Part shown: positions 53,771-62,779 of the stretch, one piece after another | Layout: every line of letters begins with the position of its first letter | How positions within the stretch are numbered: position 1 is the stretch's first letter | NCBI GenBank assembly: GCA_012729335.1 | Contig: JAAYDJ010000007.1 | Span: 248,001-312,000, forward strand | DNA length: 64,000 nucleotides | Reading direction: 5' to 3' | From: Bacteroidales bacterium | GTDB taxonomy: Bacteria; Bacteroidota; Bacteroidia; Bacteroidales; Prolixibacteraceae | Program-made: the position numbers and the translations under genes | The notes under the pieces: model-generated | Told to the model about the DNA's origin: nothing | Seen by the model: only the letters and a program-made list of their open reading frames with translations | Databases searched by the model: none

Positions 53771-55468
53771 TTATTGCGGGATGCTGGTATTCAGGTTTCC
53801 TGTTTCAGCAGGTGAGGGTTCCATCGCAATCCTGAGCCGGTAAATGGCTTCGCCGTTCACGGGATTTTCAAAGAGGAGTTCTTTCTCAACGGAGAAAGGA
53901 GCTTTGTTTTCTGACAGTTTGGCCAGGGTTCTGTCGTAGAGTTCCCCGTTGTTTTTCTCGAGGTAGAGATATACCTGTTTTCCTGAGGTGATGAATACGG
54001 CGGGGTCGAAAGGTTCACCCCAGGTCACGAGTTGCCCGTCGAGGGGGTTGTAAAGGGTGGTTCCGGGATAGAGGCGGGAGAGGTGCTCGTGGTAATGGCT
54101 TTTGAGGGATTGGGGGGCCCAGGCAGTGAAAAATTGGAGTGCATATTCCGGGAAGGGGGAACCGTAGTCGCCTGTGGCGATAATTCTGAGGCTGGCGGGT
54201 TCAAGGGTGGCGGCGTGTTCCCGGGTCATTTTCCGGGCTTTGATCTGGGCCTGAAAGGCTTCGGAAGTATACCTGATGACTCCGGCCTGGGTAGTGGTCA
54301 GCCAGAAAAGGAAAACGGCCATGGCCAGGGTGAGGGCTCCTCTGACCGCTTTCATAGGGAGATGGCCGGATATGAACTCATACAGGAAAAAGATCAGCAG
54401 AGGGCCGTACATCATGGCGGGCATGATATAGCGTGGGGCATACTGTTTTCCGGCCATCAGGGCGTGAAGCAGGACGGCTGCCAGCACCGTGGCGGTCATC
54501 AGGGCCTGGTCGTATTTCAGGGGGTCACTCCGTCGGTAGCGGAACAGCCCGAAGAGGGAAGCCGCCGCCGTCAGCACAAAAACCACGGTGAAATGGGGCT
54601 GAAGGCCTACCATCTGGGCAAAGTTCTGCCTCAGCTGCGTGAGGTCCACCACGTTCTTTTCGCCGCTGCCGTACTGCCCGCTGTAAAGAAACAGGTCCCT
54701 GATCCAGTGCCAGAATCTTTCCAGCTGAAGGGTGGCCGGAAAGGCCAGCAACAGAAAGAAGAGAATTGAAAGCGCCAGGGCGGCGCTCTTTTTTTTCCAG
54801 CCGGGGACGATGACCAGGGGAAAGAGGAGCAGGGGGAGGAGGGTGAGCTTGATGGAGAGGCCGAAGCCAGTGATCAGGGCAAGGATGAGCACGTCACGTG
54901 TGGTGAAGGATTCCCGGCCTGCCTGGTTTTTGGCAATCAGGAAAACCGTCAGGGCGATGATGGGCAGGGCCAGGATCTGCTCGGGACTGATGCGGCCGAT
55001 GATTTCATACAGGATAAAGGGCAGCAGGGGGATGGTTTGGATGACCATGGCCATGGCCACCGACCGGGTTTTGCGGTAAACCGCCTTCCCGGCCCACAGA
55101 AGGGCCCCGAAGAGGATCAGGTTAATGGCCAGGTTGACCATCTTCAGGTATAGGTCGGGATTCTGAAGCACATCACCGGTAAAGCCGCCGCCTTCTCCCC
55201 TGAACCACCATACAAGCCGGAATACAAGGGCCGTAATCACCTGGAGAGGAGTCCCCGGATGGTCGATGTGGGCTACCTTGAAATGCCCCTCTGCCATGTT
55301 GAGCCCTGTGCAGAAATAGACATAGTCGGGATCCACCGAGCGCAGCGAGGGATCATCGAGAATGAGCCGGAAGTAAAGGCCGGCAGCCAGGTAGAATAGA
55401 GGAATAAGTAAAAGCAGCGTGTTCTTCAGGCCGTCAGGCAAATGGCGTTGTTTTTTCATGGTCGGCAT
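53771..55468 (-). CDS. GT39-like membrane protein
   Basis: 565 residues, about twelve spans. The first loop RLILDDPSLRSVDPDYVYFC holds acidic residues as at GT-C sites, and NMAEGHFKVAHIDHPGTPLQ follows. A conserved-looking PEQILALPIIALTVFLIAKN comes later. C-terminal soluble part (from about 430) with PGTTLYNPLDGQLVTWGEP. Substrate unknown. Start may be Met4 (55459). The final residues, AETGNLNTSIPQ, add nothing recognisable. Transcribed with the paralog B gene (92-nt gap). Confidence 0.7.
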   Translation of the reverse strand: MPTMKKQRHLPDGLKNTLLLLIPLFYLAAGLYFRLILDDPSLRSVDPDYVYFCTGLNMAEGHFKVAHIDHPGTPLQVITALVFRLVWWFRGEGGGFTGDVLQNPDLYLKMVNLAINLILFGALLWAGKAVYRKTRSVAMAMVIQTIPLLPFILYEIIGRISPEQILALPIIALTVFLIAKNQAGRESFTTRDVLILALITGFGLSIKLTLLPLLLFPLVIVPGWKKKSAALALSILFFLLLAFPATLQLERFWHWIRDLFLYSGQYGSGEKNVVDLTQLRQNFAQMVGLQPHFTVVFVLTAAASLFGLFRYRRSDPLKYDQALMTATVLAAVLLHALMAGKQYAPRYIMPAMMYGPLLIFFLYEFISGHLPMKAVRGALTLAMAVFLFWLTTTQAGVIRYTSEAFQAQIKARKMTREHAATLEPASLRIIATGDYGSPFPEYALQFFTAWAPQSLKSHYHEHLSRLYPGTTLYNPLDGQLVTWGEPFDPAVFITSGKQVYLYLEKNNGELYDRTLAKLSENKAPFSVEKELLFENPVNGEAIYRLRIAMEPSPAETGNLNTSIPQ

Positions 55469-55535
55469 TTTGCGGCTTTTTTGTGCGAAGAGTCTGGTTC
55501 TCCCCGCTTTTCAGCTTGTCACAGGGCAAAAATAA

Positions 55536-55571
55536 CAAAATACCCCGAGCATGTATGCCCGAAGTATTTTG
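55536..55571 (-). terminator. Terminator hairpin after the cellobiose phosphorylase gene
   Basis: On the minus strand CAAAATACTTCGGGCAT pairs with ATGCTCGGGGTATTTTG (17 bp with three G-T pairs; a 2-nt centre opens to a small loop), followed by TTATTTTTG. It lies 21 nt after the phosphorylase stop. Confidence 0.6.
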
Positions 55572-55591
55572 TCGTGGGCGGTTAATGCCGG

Positions 55592-58030
55592 TTATCCCAG
55601 GGTGACCGTGGCGGTATGCCTTTCCCCGTCTCCGAAAAGAGGGAGGAGCGCCGACCCGTAAGGCTTTTCGTCGATGAGTATTTCGCTGACCCCCTTGTTT
55701 ACCCCGGAAGGATTCAGGATGGTGATCTCCCAGGTGTCGCCGCGGAATTGGCGCGTGACTCTGAATTCCTTCCATTCCCGGGGGATGCAGGGGTCGACCA
55801 GGAGCCCGTCGTAATCGGGTCTGATGCCCAGGATGTACTGGCTGATGGCATAAAAATTCCAGGCGGCGGTTCCCGTGAGCCAGCTGTTTTTGGCTTCCCC
55901 GGGTTTGAAAGCGTCCTTGCCGGCAATCATCTGTGCGTAGACATAGGGTTCGGTACGGTGGAGATCGCTGATTTCCTCGAGGTAGGAGGGGCATATCTTG
56001 CGGAAGTATTCCCAGGCCTGGTCACCGCGGCCGATGATGGTTTCACCGATGATGATCCAGGGGTTGTTGTGGCAGAAGATGCCGGCATTCTCCTTATATC
56101 CCTCGGGGTAGCTCGAGATTTCGCCGTATTCGATGTGATAGCGGGTATACGCAGGGTTGTTGAGGACGATGCCATGGGAGCAGTCGAGTCTTTCCTTTAC
56201 GGCGTCAAGGGCTTTGGTGACCAGTCCCTCCTCTTTGCCGATCCCGGCCATGGCGCACCATCCGTTGGATTCGATGAAGATCTGGCCTTCCCGGTTTTCG
56301 CGGCTGCCAATTTTGTTACCGTAAAAGTCATAGGCTCTGAGGAACCATTCTCCATCCCAGCCTTGCCGTTTGAGGGTCTCTTCCATAGCCTTGACATGGT
56401 CCGTGACGCGGAGGGCTTCCTGTTCCCTGTCCAGGCGGCGGCACAAGCGGGCATACTCTCTGCCGTAGATCACAAAAAGCCCGGCAATCATCACCGATTC
56501 GGCCTGTGATCCTTCCGTTTTGTTTTCGGTGGTTTGGAACGATTCATCGGGATTGCCGGAGAAACAGTTTAGGTTAAGGCAGTCGTTCCAGTCGGCGCGC
56601 CCGATCAGGGGAAGACCGCGGGGCCCCAGGTTGTGGATCACATGGTCGAAGGAAACCGTCAGGTGATCGAAGAGGGAGCGGGCCGTTTCCGGGTCATTGT
56701 CAAAGGGTACCTTTTCCTCCAGGATGGAGAAGTCCCCGGTCTCTTTGAGGTAGCTGGTGGTGCCGAGGATGAGCCACAGGGGGTCGTCGTTGAATCCTCC
56801 GCCGATGTCGTTGTTGCCGCGTTTGGTGAGGGGCTGGTATTGGTGATAACACCCTCCGTCGGGGAACTGGGTGGCGGCAATGTCGAGGATCCGCTGGCGG
56901 GCACGCGAGGGTATCTGGTGGACGAACCCGATGAGGTCCTGGTTGGAATCGCGGAATCCCATGCCACGGCCAATACCCGACTCGAAATAGGAGGCCGATC
57001 GCGAGAAGTTGAACGTGATCATACACTGGTACTGGTTCCAGATGTTGACCATCCGGTCGAGTTTTTCTTCACCCGTGGAAACATGAAACACGCCCAGCAA
57101 CTCCTCCCAGTAGGCTTTCAGATTGGACAGGGCTTGGTCCACCTTTTCCGGCGTGTCAAAGGCGGCCATGATGACCCTGGCCTTCTCCTTGTTGATGACC
57201 TTGAAGGATTCCCATTTTTCCTCTTCTTTGTTCTCAGCATATCCCAGGGTGAAAATGAAATCGCGCGATTCCCCCGGTTCCAGTTCCACTTCCAGACAAT
57301 GGGATGCCACTGGGGACCAACCGTGGGCCACGCTCATCCGCGATTTGCCTTCGACAACCGCCTGAGGTTCATTAAAACCATTGTAGAGCCCGAAGAAACT
57401 CTCCCTGTCGGTGTCATAACCCTGCACCGGTGCGTTGACCGAATACCAGGCATAATGGTTGCGCCGTTCCCGGTATTCGGTCTTATGATAAATGACCGAT
57501 CCGTCGATCTCTACCTCTCCGGTCGAGAAATTGCGCTGGAAATTCTCCATGTCGGTGGAGGCGTTCCAGAGCGCCCATTCGATAAAGGAAAATAGCTGAA
57601 GTTTCCGCCTCCGGCCGGAGTGGTTGGTCAGGGTGACTCTCTGCACTTCGGCATGGGTATTCAGGGGCACCAGGAAGAGGAGTTTCGCCGAGATGTCGTT
57701 TTTTACCCCTTCGATGAGGGTATAATTCATGCCGTGGCGGCATTCATAATGATCGAGGGGTGTTTTGACGGGTTTCCAGCCGGGTGACCAGATGGTCTCG
57801 CCTTCTTTAATATAGAAATAGCGTCCGCCGGCATCGGTGGGAACATTATTGTACCGGTAGCGGGTGATGCGACGGAACCGGGCATCGCGGTAAAAGGCGT
57901 AACCGCCGGCCGTGTTGCTGATCAGCGAAAAGAAATCCTCGGTGCCGAGATAATTGATCCAGGGATAAGGGGTACGGGGATTCGTAATGACGTATTCCCT
58001 GTTTTTATCGTCGAAATATCCGTATTGCAT
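55592..58030 (-). CDS. Cellobiose phosphorylase (GH94)
   Basis: Splits cellobiose with phosphate to glucose 1-phosphate and glucose. 812 residues, close to the 822 of the Cellvibrio (Cellulomonas) gilvus enzyme, and the N-terminus [20 protein letters not shown], then [14 protein letters not shown] and [15 protein letters not shown], match it. The catalytic aspartate region RADWND (478-483) and the phosphate-site neighbourhood [15 protein letters not shown] are present. No signal peptide: works in the cytoplasm, so the sugar must be imported; the next gene upstream (58164) is a symporter. Start at 58030, not an upstream in-frame ATG at 58102. Confidence 0.93.
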   Translation of the reverse strand: MQYGYFDDKNREYVITNPRTPYPWINYLGTEDFFSLISNTAGGYAFYRDARFRRITRYRYNNVPTDAGGRYFYIKEGETIWSPGWKPVKTPLDHYECRHGMNYTLIEGVKNDISAKLLFLVPLNTHAEVQRVTLTNHSGRRRKLQLFSFIEWALWNASTDMENFQRNFSTGEVEIDGSVIYHKTEYRERRNHYAWYSVNAPVQGYDTDRESFFGLYNGFNEPQAVVEGKSRMSVAHGWSPVASHCLEVELEPGESRDFIFTLGYAENKEEEKWESFKVINKEKARVIMAAFDTPEKVDQALSNLKAYWEELLGVFHVSTGEEKLDRMVNIWNQYQCMITFNFSRSASYFESGIGRGMGFRDSNQDLIGFVHQIPSRARQRILDIAATQFPDGGCYHQYQPLTKRGNNDIGGGFNDDPLWLILGTTSYLKETGDFSILEEKVPFDNDPETARSLFDHLTVSFDHVIHNLGPRGLPLIGRADWNDCLNLNCFSGNPDESFQTTENKTEGSQAESVMIAGLFVIYGREYARLCRRLDREQEALRVTDHVKAMEETLKRQGWDGEWFLRAYDFYGNKIGSRENREGQIFIESNGWCAMAGIGKEEGLVTKALDAVKERLDCSHGIVLNNPAYTRYHIEYGEISSYPEGYKENAGIFCHNNPWIIIGETIIGRGDQAWEYFRKICPSYLEEISDLHRTEPYVYAQMIAGKDAFKPGEAKNSWLTGTAAWNFYAISQYILGIRPDYDGLLVDPCIPREWKEFRVTRQFRGDTWEITILNPSGVNKGVSEILIDEKPYGSALLPLFGDGERHTATVTLG

Positions 58031-58163
58031 GGTGAGAAATAAGGTTTTTTGGTGTTTTGATTCAGGTTGAGTTCCCTCCGGATGGCAGAAAAGGATTCGC
58101 ACAGGTCAGCAAGTAACAGGGCTGGCCGTTCCCCGTGACGCCTGCAGGGATGTGGGTACCACG

Positions 58164-60008
58164 TTAATCCTCCAGTTTGTCGTACCAGTATTTTTTCAGC
58201 AGGAAGGAGGTGACCACAACGATGCCCAGGGCAATTCCCATGGAGGTAAATTGTTTCATTACCAGATAGATGGGGGCGGCCACGAGGCAGGTTTGCCAGA
58301 TGATACCCACGGTGACGTTGAACATGTCGCGGGCGAAAGCTTTATTTTCCCTGAATCCCGGGTTTTCAGCAATGACCAGGTCCCGGACCGGCCCCCAGAC
58401 GCCCCAGGGGCGGGTTTTGGCGTAGAATTTCTTGAGGACTTCGATATCGGTAGGCGGAGCGGAATAGGTCCCCCAGATGCACCCGATCACGGAGAAAAGA
58501 AGGATAATGGGAAAGTAATAGAGGGGGAGCATATCGCCGATAACGGGCACATAGGGGAGGATCAGGGCGGGCACCAGTCCGCCGGCCATGCCCCATGCGA
58601 AGCCGCGGCTGTTAAAACGCCACCAGTGCCATTTCAGGATATTGGCGGCCACGTAACTGCCGTAAAGGGCGCCGGTGACCCACTGGAGGACGCTGTTCAC
58701 ATCCTGGGCGAGTACCCCGAAGCCGATGGAGATGACCACCACCACCAGACCTACCAGGATGTTGGCCGTGTTGGATTGTTTCGGGGAGGCGTCGGGTTTG
58801 AAATATTTGATGTAGATATCGTTGACGATGTAAGCCTGGGCAGCGTTAAGGGTTCCGGCGAAGGTCGACATAAAGGCGGCCAGGAGGCCTGCCAGCAACA
58901 GTCCGGAGAGGCCCACAGGAATCCAGGGATGGGAAATCACGGCCGGAAGCACCAGTTCGAAGTCGATTTTTCCGGCGGCATTGGTGATCTGGGGTTGGAT
59001 TTCGTTGAAGAGGATCAGCCCGATCACCGCAAAGCCGGCAATCATCAGGTATCGCACCGGCATGAGGATCACCGACACGAACCCGCTCATGAGGCTGGCC
59101 TCACGGGGTGATTTGGTGGAGAGGATCTTCTGCATGTCATAGGTAGGCGCCGGACCGGCTATACTGGCCAGGATCCCTTTCATAAGCACAAACCCGAAGA
59201 AAAGACTGAAAATTTCATAGCCGCTTTCGGCGATAGTGGTGTTGAATTCCGAAAGTTTACCGCTCCAGTTGAGGTTGAGATGGGTGCCAAAACCCGCCGA
59301 ATACCATCCCTCGGGAAGGAGCGCCGAGAATTCTATCACATTGAGATGGACCATGGCGATGACGGCTACGGCGATGGAGGCCAGCGTCATGATGGCATAC
59401 TGGGCGACATCGGCCCACACGATGCTCAGCATTCCCCCCATCAGGGCATAAAAAACGGCAAAAAGGGTGAACAGGATGCCCCACACATGCGGCACATAGG
59501 CATCAGGAATGAATCCCAGGGAGGGGAAAATGGTCTTCAGGGGCAGGAAGATCTCGATGAACTTGCCCATGCCGATGAAACCGTAGGCCAACATGCTCAG
59601 GCATACCAGGATGGCAAAAACGACGATGATCCAATGGGAGGTCACGGCTCCCCGGTCTTTTCCAAAACGGAAGCCGATCCACTGGGCTCCTGTGGTGCAT
59701 TCCGACCGGCGTAGCCATGCCGAAAGATACATCATCAGGAAAATCTGGTTGAAAACAGGCCAGAGCCAGGGAATGTAAATGCTTTTCAAACCGTAGACCA
59801 CCGTGATGGCCACCAGCCAGACAGTGCCCGAAATATCAAACATACCCGAGGCATTGGATAACCCCAGCATATACCAGGGCAGACTCTTCCCACCCAGCAG
59901 ATAGGACTCGAGGTTGCGCGAAGCCCGCCGCTTCATGATGAAGCCGATGAAAATCAACAGGCACAGATATAACCCGATGATCGTCAGATCAATGACATGT
60001 AATTGCAT
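58164..60008 (-). CDS. Sodium:solute symporter family (SSS) transporter
   Basis: 614 residues, about fourteen spans. SSS motifs: YLLGGKSLPWYMLGLSNASG followed by MFDISGTVWL, and YGFIGMGKFIEIFLP. The C-terminal region is longer than in SglT-type carriers. It lies 133 nt upstream of cellobiose phosphorylase on the same strand, so cellobiose or another beta-glucoside disaccharide is the likely load, with sodium as the driver. This is inference from position only. A TATATTTG box is upstream. Confidence 0.9.
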   Translation of the reverse strand: MQLHVIDLTIIGLYLCLLIFIGFIMKRRASRNLESYLLGGKSLPWYMLGLSNASGMFDISGTVWLVAITVVYGLKSIYIPWLWPVFNQIFLMMYLSAWLRRSECTTGAQWIGFRFGKDRGAVTSHWIIVVFAILVCLSMLAYGFIGMGKFIEIFLPLKTIFPSLGFIPDAYVPHVWGILFTLFAVFYALMGGMLSIVWADVAQYAIMTLASIAVAVIAMVHLNVIEFSALLPEGWYSAGFGTHLNLNWSGKLSEFNTTIAESGYEIFSLFFGFVLMKGILASIAGPAPTYDMQKILSTKSPREASLMSGFVSVILMPVRYLMIAGFAVIGLILFNEIQPQITNAAGKIDFELVLPAVISHPWIPVGLSGLLLAGLLAAFMSTFAGTLNAAQAYIVNDIYIKYFKPDASPKQSNTANILVGLVVVVISIGFGVLAQDVNSVLQWVTGALYGSYVAANILKWHWWRFNSRGFAWGMAGGLVPALILPYVPVIGDMLPLYYFPIILLFSVIGCIWGTYSAPPTDIEVLKKFYAKTRPWGVWGPVRDLVIAENPGFRENKAFARDMFNVTVGIIWQTCLVAAPIYLVMKQFTSMGIALGIVVVTSFLLKKYWYDKLED

Positions 60009-60073
60009 AATAGTCAGGTTTAAGTTTTCAGGTTCACTGGTCGTGTGACACGCAGGAACATACTCTATACCGA

Positions 60074-60081
60074 CAAATATA
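60074..60081 (-). promoter_or_regulatory. Candidate -7 box for the symporter-phosphorylase unit
   Basis: TATATTTG on the minus strand, an exact TAnnTTTG match, 65 nt before the symporter ATG, giving a leader of about 60 nt. The gap 60009-60239 holds no supported gene. Confidence 0.45.
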
Positions 60082-60239
60082 CTCTTTTATGAAAAGCAGG
60101 GTTATTGTTCAGATTACAAAATTGCTGTTCCGAACCATTTTTTTTTTCGTGGGTTGGAAAGGAGAGGATACAGCTTCCATGAAGGATATGATTTTCCGTG
60201 CGTTTGAGGTTTCCCGGGAGGTGGTGTTTTCCGGCAAGT

Positions 60240-61286
60240 TTATGGCTTCGTGGGAGATGATGGTTTTGCGGGAGGGACCGATTCTTCGACGATATAAAGG
60301 GGTCTTTTTTTCTGTTCGTCGAAAAGGTAGCCTGTATAAATCCCGATAATCCCGATCAGAAAGAAAAGGATGGCGAAGCTGACCGACAGGAAGAGGATGA
60401 TGGTGGTATACCCGGAGGGAGGTGTCTGGCCGAAGAAAAAGACCCAGAGGGAATAGAGTCCAAGGATGAGGGAGAGGAGGGCGAAGAAAAAACCGAACCA
60501 GATGCCCAGGTAGAGGGGGGCATTGGAAAAGGAGGTGATGGCTCTGGCGGTAAGCCGGGTAAGTTTCAGAAAGGAGTATTTGGTTTTTCCGGCGATTCTG
60601 GCGGGGGCTTCATAAGTGAGCGCATCAGAGGGGAATCCTATGATCTGAATGATGCCCCGGAGGAAGCGGTTTCTCTCGCGGAAATCGTGGCGGAGCAATT
60701 CGGCGACTTGCCTGCTGATGAGGAAAAAGTCGGAGCTGTTTTTCTGCAGTTTGTCGGGGGAGAGCCTATTGATGAGGCCATAGAAGAGGGAGGAGAAGAA
60801 GTTTCCTGCAGGGGAATTTCCCAGGTTGCTTTTCCGGTTCATGATGACGATGTCTTTTCCTTTCCGGTACCGGTCGATCATTCCGGGGATCATGGCCAGG
60901 GGATGTTGCAGGTCGGCATCCAAGCAAAGCAGTGCCTCTCCGGATGCGTGGTCAATGCCGGCAATCATGGCGGCTTCGTGACCGAAATTCCGGGAGAAAC
61001 GGATCAGCCTGACGGTGACTTCCGGAGTCGCTTCGGTGCAGAACTGCCTGATCAGGGCTGCCGAAGCGTCGTTGCTGCCATCGTCGACGAAGAGAAACTC
61101 CCATTCCCCGCCCTGACGACCGGCCAGTTGCCTGAGGCCGTTGAAGAGTGCGGGCAGTGATCCTTCTTCGTTGAAAACGGAGAATATAACCGATACTTTC
61201 TCCGGCATAGGCCTGGAGAATTCCTCTGTTTGTGTTCCGTGCAAATCCCCGGTTCCAGCGGGGGCCCCTGTTTCTGATTGTGTCAT
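60240..61286 (-). CDS. GT2 glycosyltransferase with C-terminal membrane pair (GtrB-like)
   Basis: 348 residues. GT-A motifs: VSVIFSVFNEEGSLPALFN, FVDDGSND, and the DAD motif in LCLDADLQHP. SRNFGHEAAMIAGIDHASGE is typical of the bactoprenol glucosyltransferase / DPM1 group. Two spans near the C-terminus (about 260-310) as in GtrB. Probably loads a sugar on undecaprenyl phosphate. Start at 61286 (MTQSETGAPAG); Met at 61208 (MPEKVSVIFSV) would drop a low-complexity leader. Divergent from the methyltransferase-GT2 fusion gene. Confidence 0.88.
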   Translation of the reverse strand: MTQSETGAPAGTGDLHGTQTEEFSRPMPEKVSVIFSVFNEEGSLPALFNGLRQLAGRQGGEWEFLFVDDGSNDASAALIRQFCTEATPEVTVRLIRFSRNFGHEAAMIAGIDHASGEALLCLDADLQHPLAMIPGMIDRYRKGKDIVIMNRKSNLGNSPAGNFFSSLFYGLINRLSPDKLQKNSSDFFLISRQVAELLRHDFRERNRFLRGIIQIIGFPSDALTYEAPARIAGKTKYSFLKLTRLTARAITSFSNAPLYLGIWFGFFFALLSLILGLYSLWVFFFGQTPPSGYTTIILFLSVSFAILFFLIGIIGIYTGYLFDEQKKRPLYIVEESVPPAKPSSPTKP

Positions 61287-61365
61287 CTGTGACCTGTTCT
61301 GGAGTGTAAAATTAACAAAACTGGTTATTTTGGCTATCTTAGCAACCCGAAAACAATCCCTCAGG

Positions 61366-62769
61366 ATGAACAAAGCGTCGCTGAAAGCCTATTTTGACAC
61401 GGCTGCCACCAGGCTGCCCCGCTGGCGGAAAAGAAACAGAACTTATCATCGCCTGCTTGAGGACTATTTTTCCTTTTTCATACCTCGCGGGTCGCGGGTT
61501 CTGGAATTGGGGTGCGGTACGGGAGACCTTCTGGCGGCTGTGGATCCCGGCTATGGGGTGGGGGTGGACTTCTCACCGAAGATGCTGGAGCTGGCCCGGC
61601 AGCGTCATCCCTCCCTGCAGTTCCTGGAAGGGGATGTGGAGGAATTCCGGTTTACAGAAACCTTTGACTATATCATCCTTTCTGATCTGGTGGGGAGTCT
61701 TTGGGATGTACAGGCGGCTTTTGAAGCCATGTGCAGTGCCTGTCATGATCGCACCCGGATCATCATTTCCAACTACAACTATCTGTGGGAGCCAGCGATT
61801 CAGATGGCCGAAAAGACAGGCCTCAAACAGCGGCAACCTCTTCAGAACTGGCTCTCCACTTCCGATATCACCGCATTGCTTTCACTCACCGGGTTTGAAA
61901 CCGTCACCACCGGGAAGAAAATCATTTTTCCCAAGAATGTGCCCATCCTCTCCTGGCTTTTTAACCGATATCTGGTCAATCTTCCCCTTCTGCGGACCTG
62001 GGCGCTGACCAATTTCATCATTGCCCGGCCGGCGACGGTCAGGGATGAGGAGTATACGGTGTCTATCGTGGTGCCTGCCCGCAATGAAAAAGGGAATATA
62101 GAGAATGCGATATTACGCACTCCGGTCTTCGGCAGCCACCAGGAGTTTATTTTCGTTGAGGGTAATTCGTCAGATGGTACCTGGGAGGAGATGCTCAGGG
62201 TCAGAGAGGGTCATCCTGAGAAAAACATCAAGGTTTTCAAGCAATCGGGTAAGGGAAAAGGGAATGCGGTCAGGGAAGGATTTGAGCAGGCCGGGGGTGA
62301 CATCCTCTTTATTCTGGATGCAGACCTGACCACCCCTCCCGAAGATATGCCCAAGTTTTACGATGCTCTGCGCCGCAACCGCGGGGAGTTCATCAATGGT
62401 TGCCGGCTGGTCTACCCCATGGAGAAACAGGCCATGCGTTTCCTGAATCTGGTGGCCAACAAAACCTTCGGAATGTTGTTCAGTTACCTTTTGGGACAAA
62501 GGCTCAAGGATACGCTGTGCGGGACCAAGGTGCTTTTCAGGAAGGATTATGAGATGATCAGGGACAACCGCCATTATTTTGGCGATTTTGATCCCTTCGG
62601 CGATTTTGACCTGCTCTTCGGAGCGGCCAAGCTTAACCTGAAGATGGTGGAAGTAAACGTCCGCTATAAGGACCGCGCATACGGAACCACACAGATCAGC
62701 CGCTTCCGGCATGGCTGGCTCCTGCTGCGGATGACGCTTTATGCTGCCCGGAAACTGAAATTTTTCTGA
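61366..62769 (+). CDS. Methyltransferase-GT2 fusion protein
   Basis: 467 residues. The N-terminal half is a class I SAM methyltransferase (VLELGCGTGDLLAAVD at 45-60, GVDFSPKMLELARQRHPSLQ, the acidic YIILSDLVGSLWDV); the C-terminal half from about 230 is a GT2 enzyme (VSIVVPARNEKGNIENAI, FVEGNSSDGTWEEM, DAD at 318-320 in LDADLTTPPEDM, and NGCRLVYPMEKQAMRFLN). One chain would bind a nucleotide sugar and SAM. Likely modifies and transfers a sugar on a lipid carrier or glycan. Start at 61366; longer in-frame starts lie in the divergent gene. Confidence 0.86.
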   Translation: MNKASLKAYFDTAATRLPRWRKRNRTYHRLLEDYFSFFIPRGSRVLELGCGTGDLLAAVDPGYGVGVDFSPKMLELARQRHPSLQFLEGDVEEFRFTETFDYIILSDLVGSLWDVQAAFEAMCSACHDRTRIIISNYNYLWEPAIQMAEKTGLKQRQPLQNWLSTSDITALLSLTGFETVTTGKKIIFPKNVPILSWLFNRYLVNLPLLRTWALTNFIIARPATVRDEEYTVSIVVPARNEKGNIENAILRTPVFGSHQEFIFVEGNSSDGTWEEMLRVREGHPEKNIKVFKQSGKGKGNAVREGFEQAGGDILFILDADLTTPPEDMPKFYDALRRNRGEFINGCRLVYPMEKQAMRFLNLVANKTFGMLFSYLLGQRLKDTLCGTKVLFRKDYEMIRDNRHYFGDFDPFGDFDLLFGAAKLNLKMVEVNVRYKDRAYGTTQISRFRHGWLLLRMTLYAARKLKFF

Positions 62770-62779
62770 ATCTCCGCCC

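Noticed and set aside
60089-60349. An 86-codon plus-strand frame between the symporter and the GT2 gene
   Set aside because: It overlaps the GT2 gene by 110 nt on the opposite strand, has no recognisable motif and has a skewed composition.
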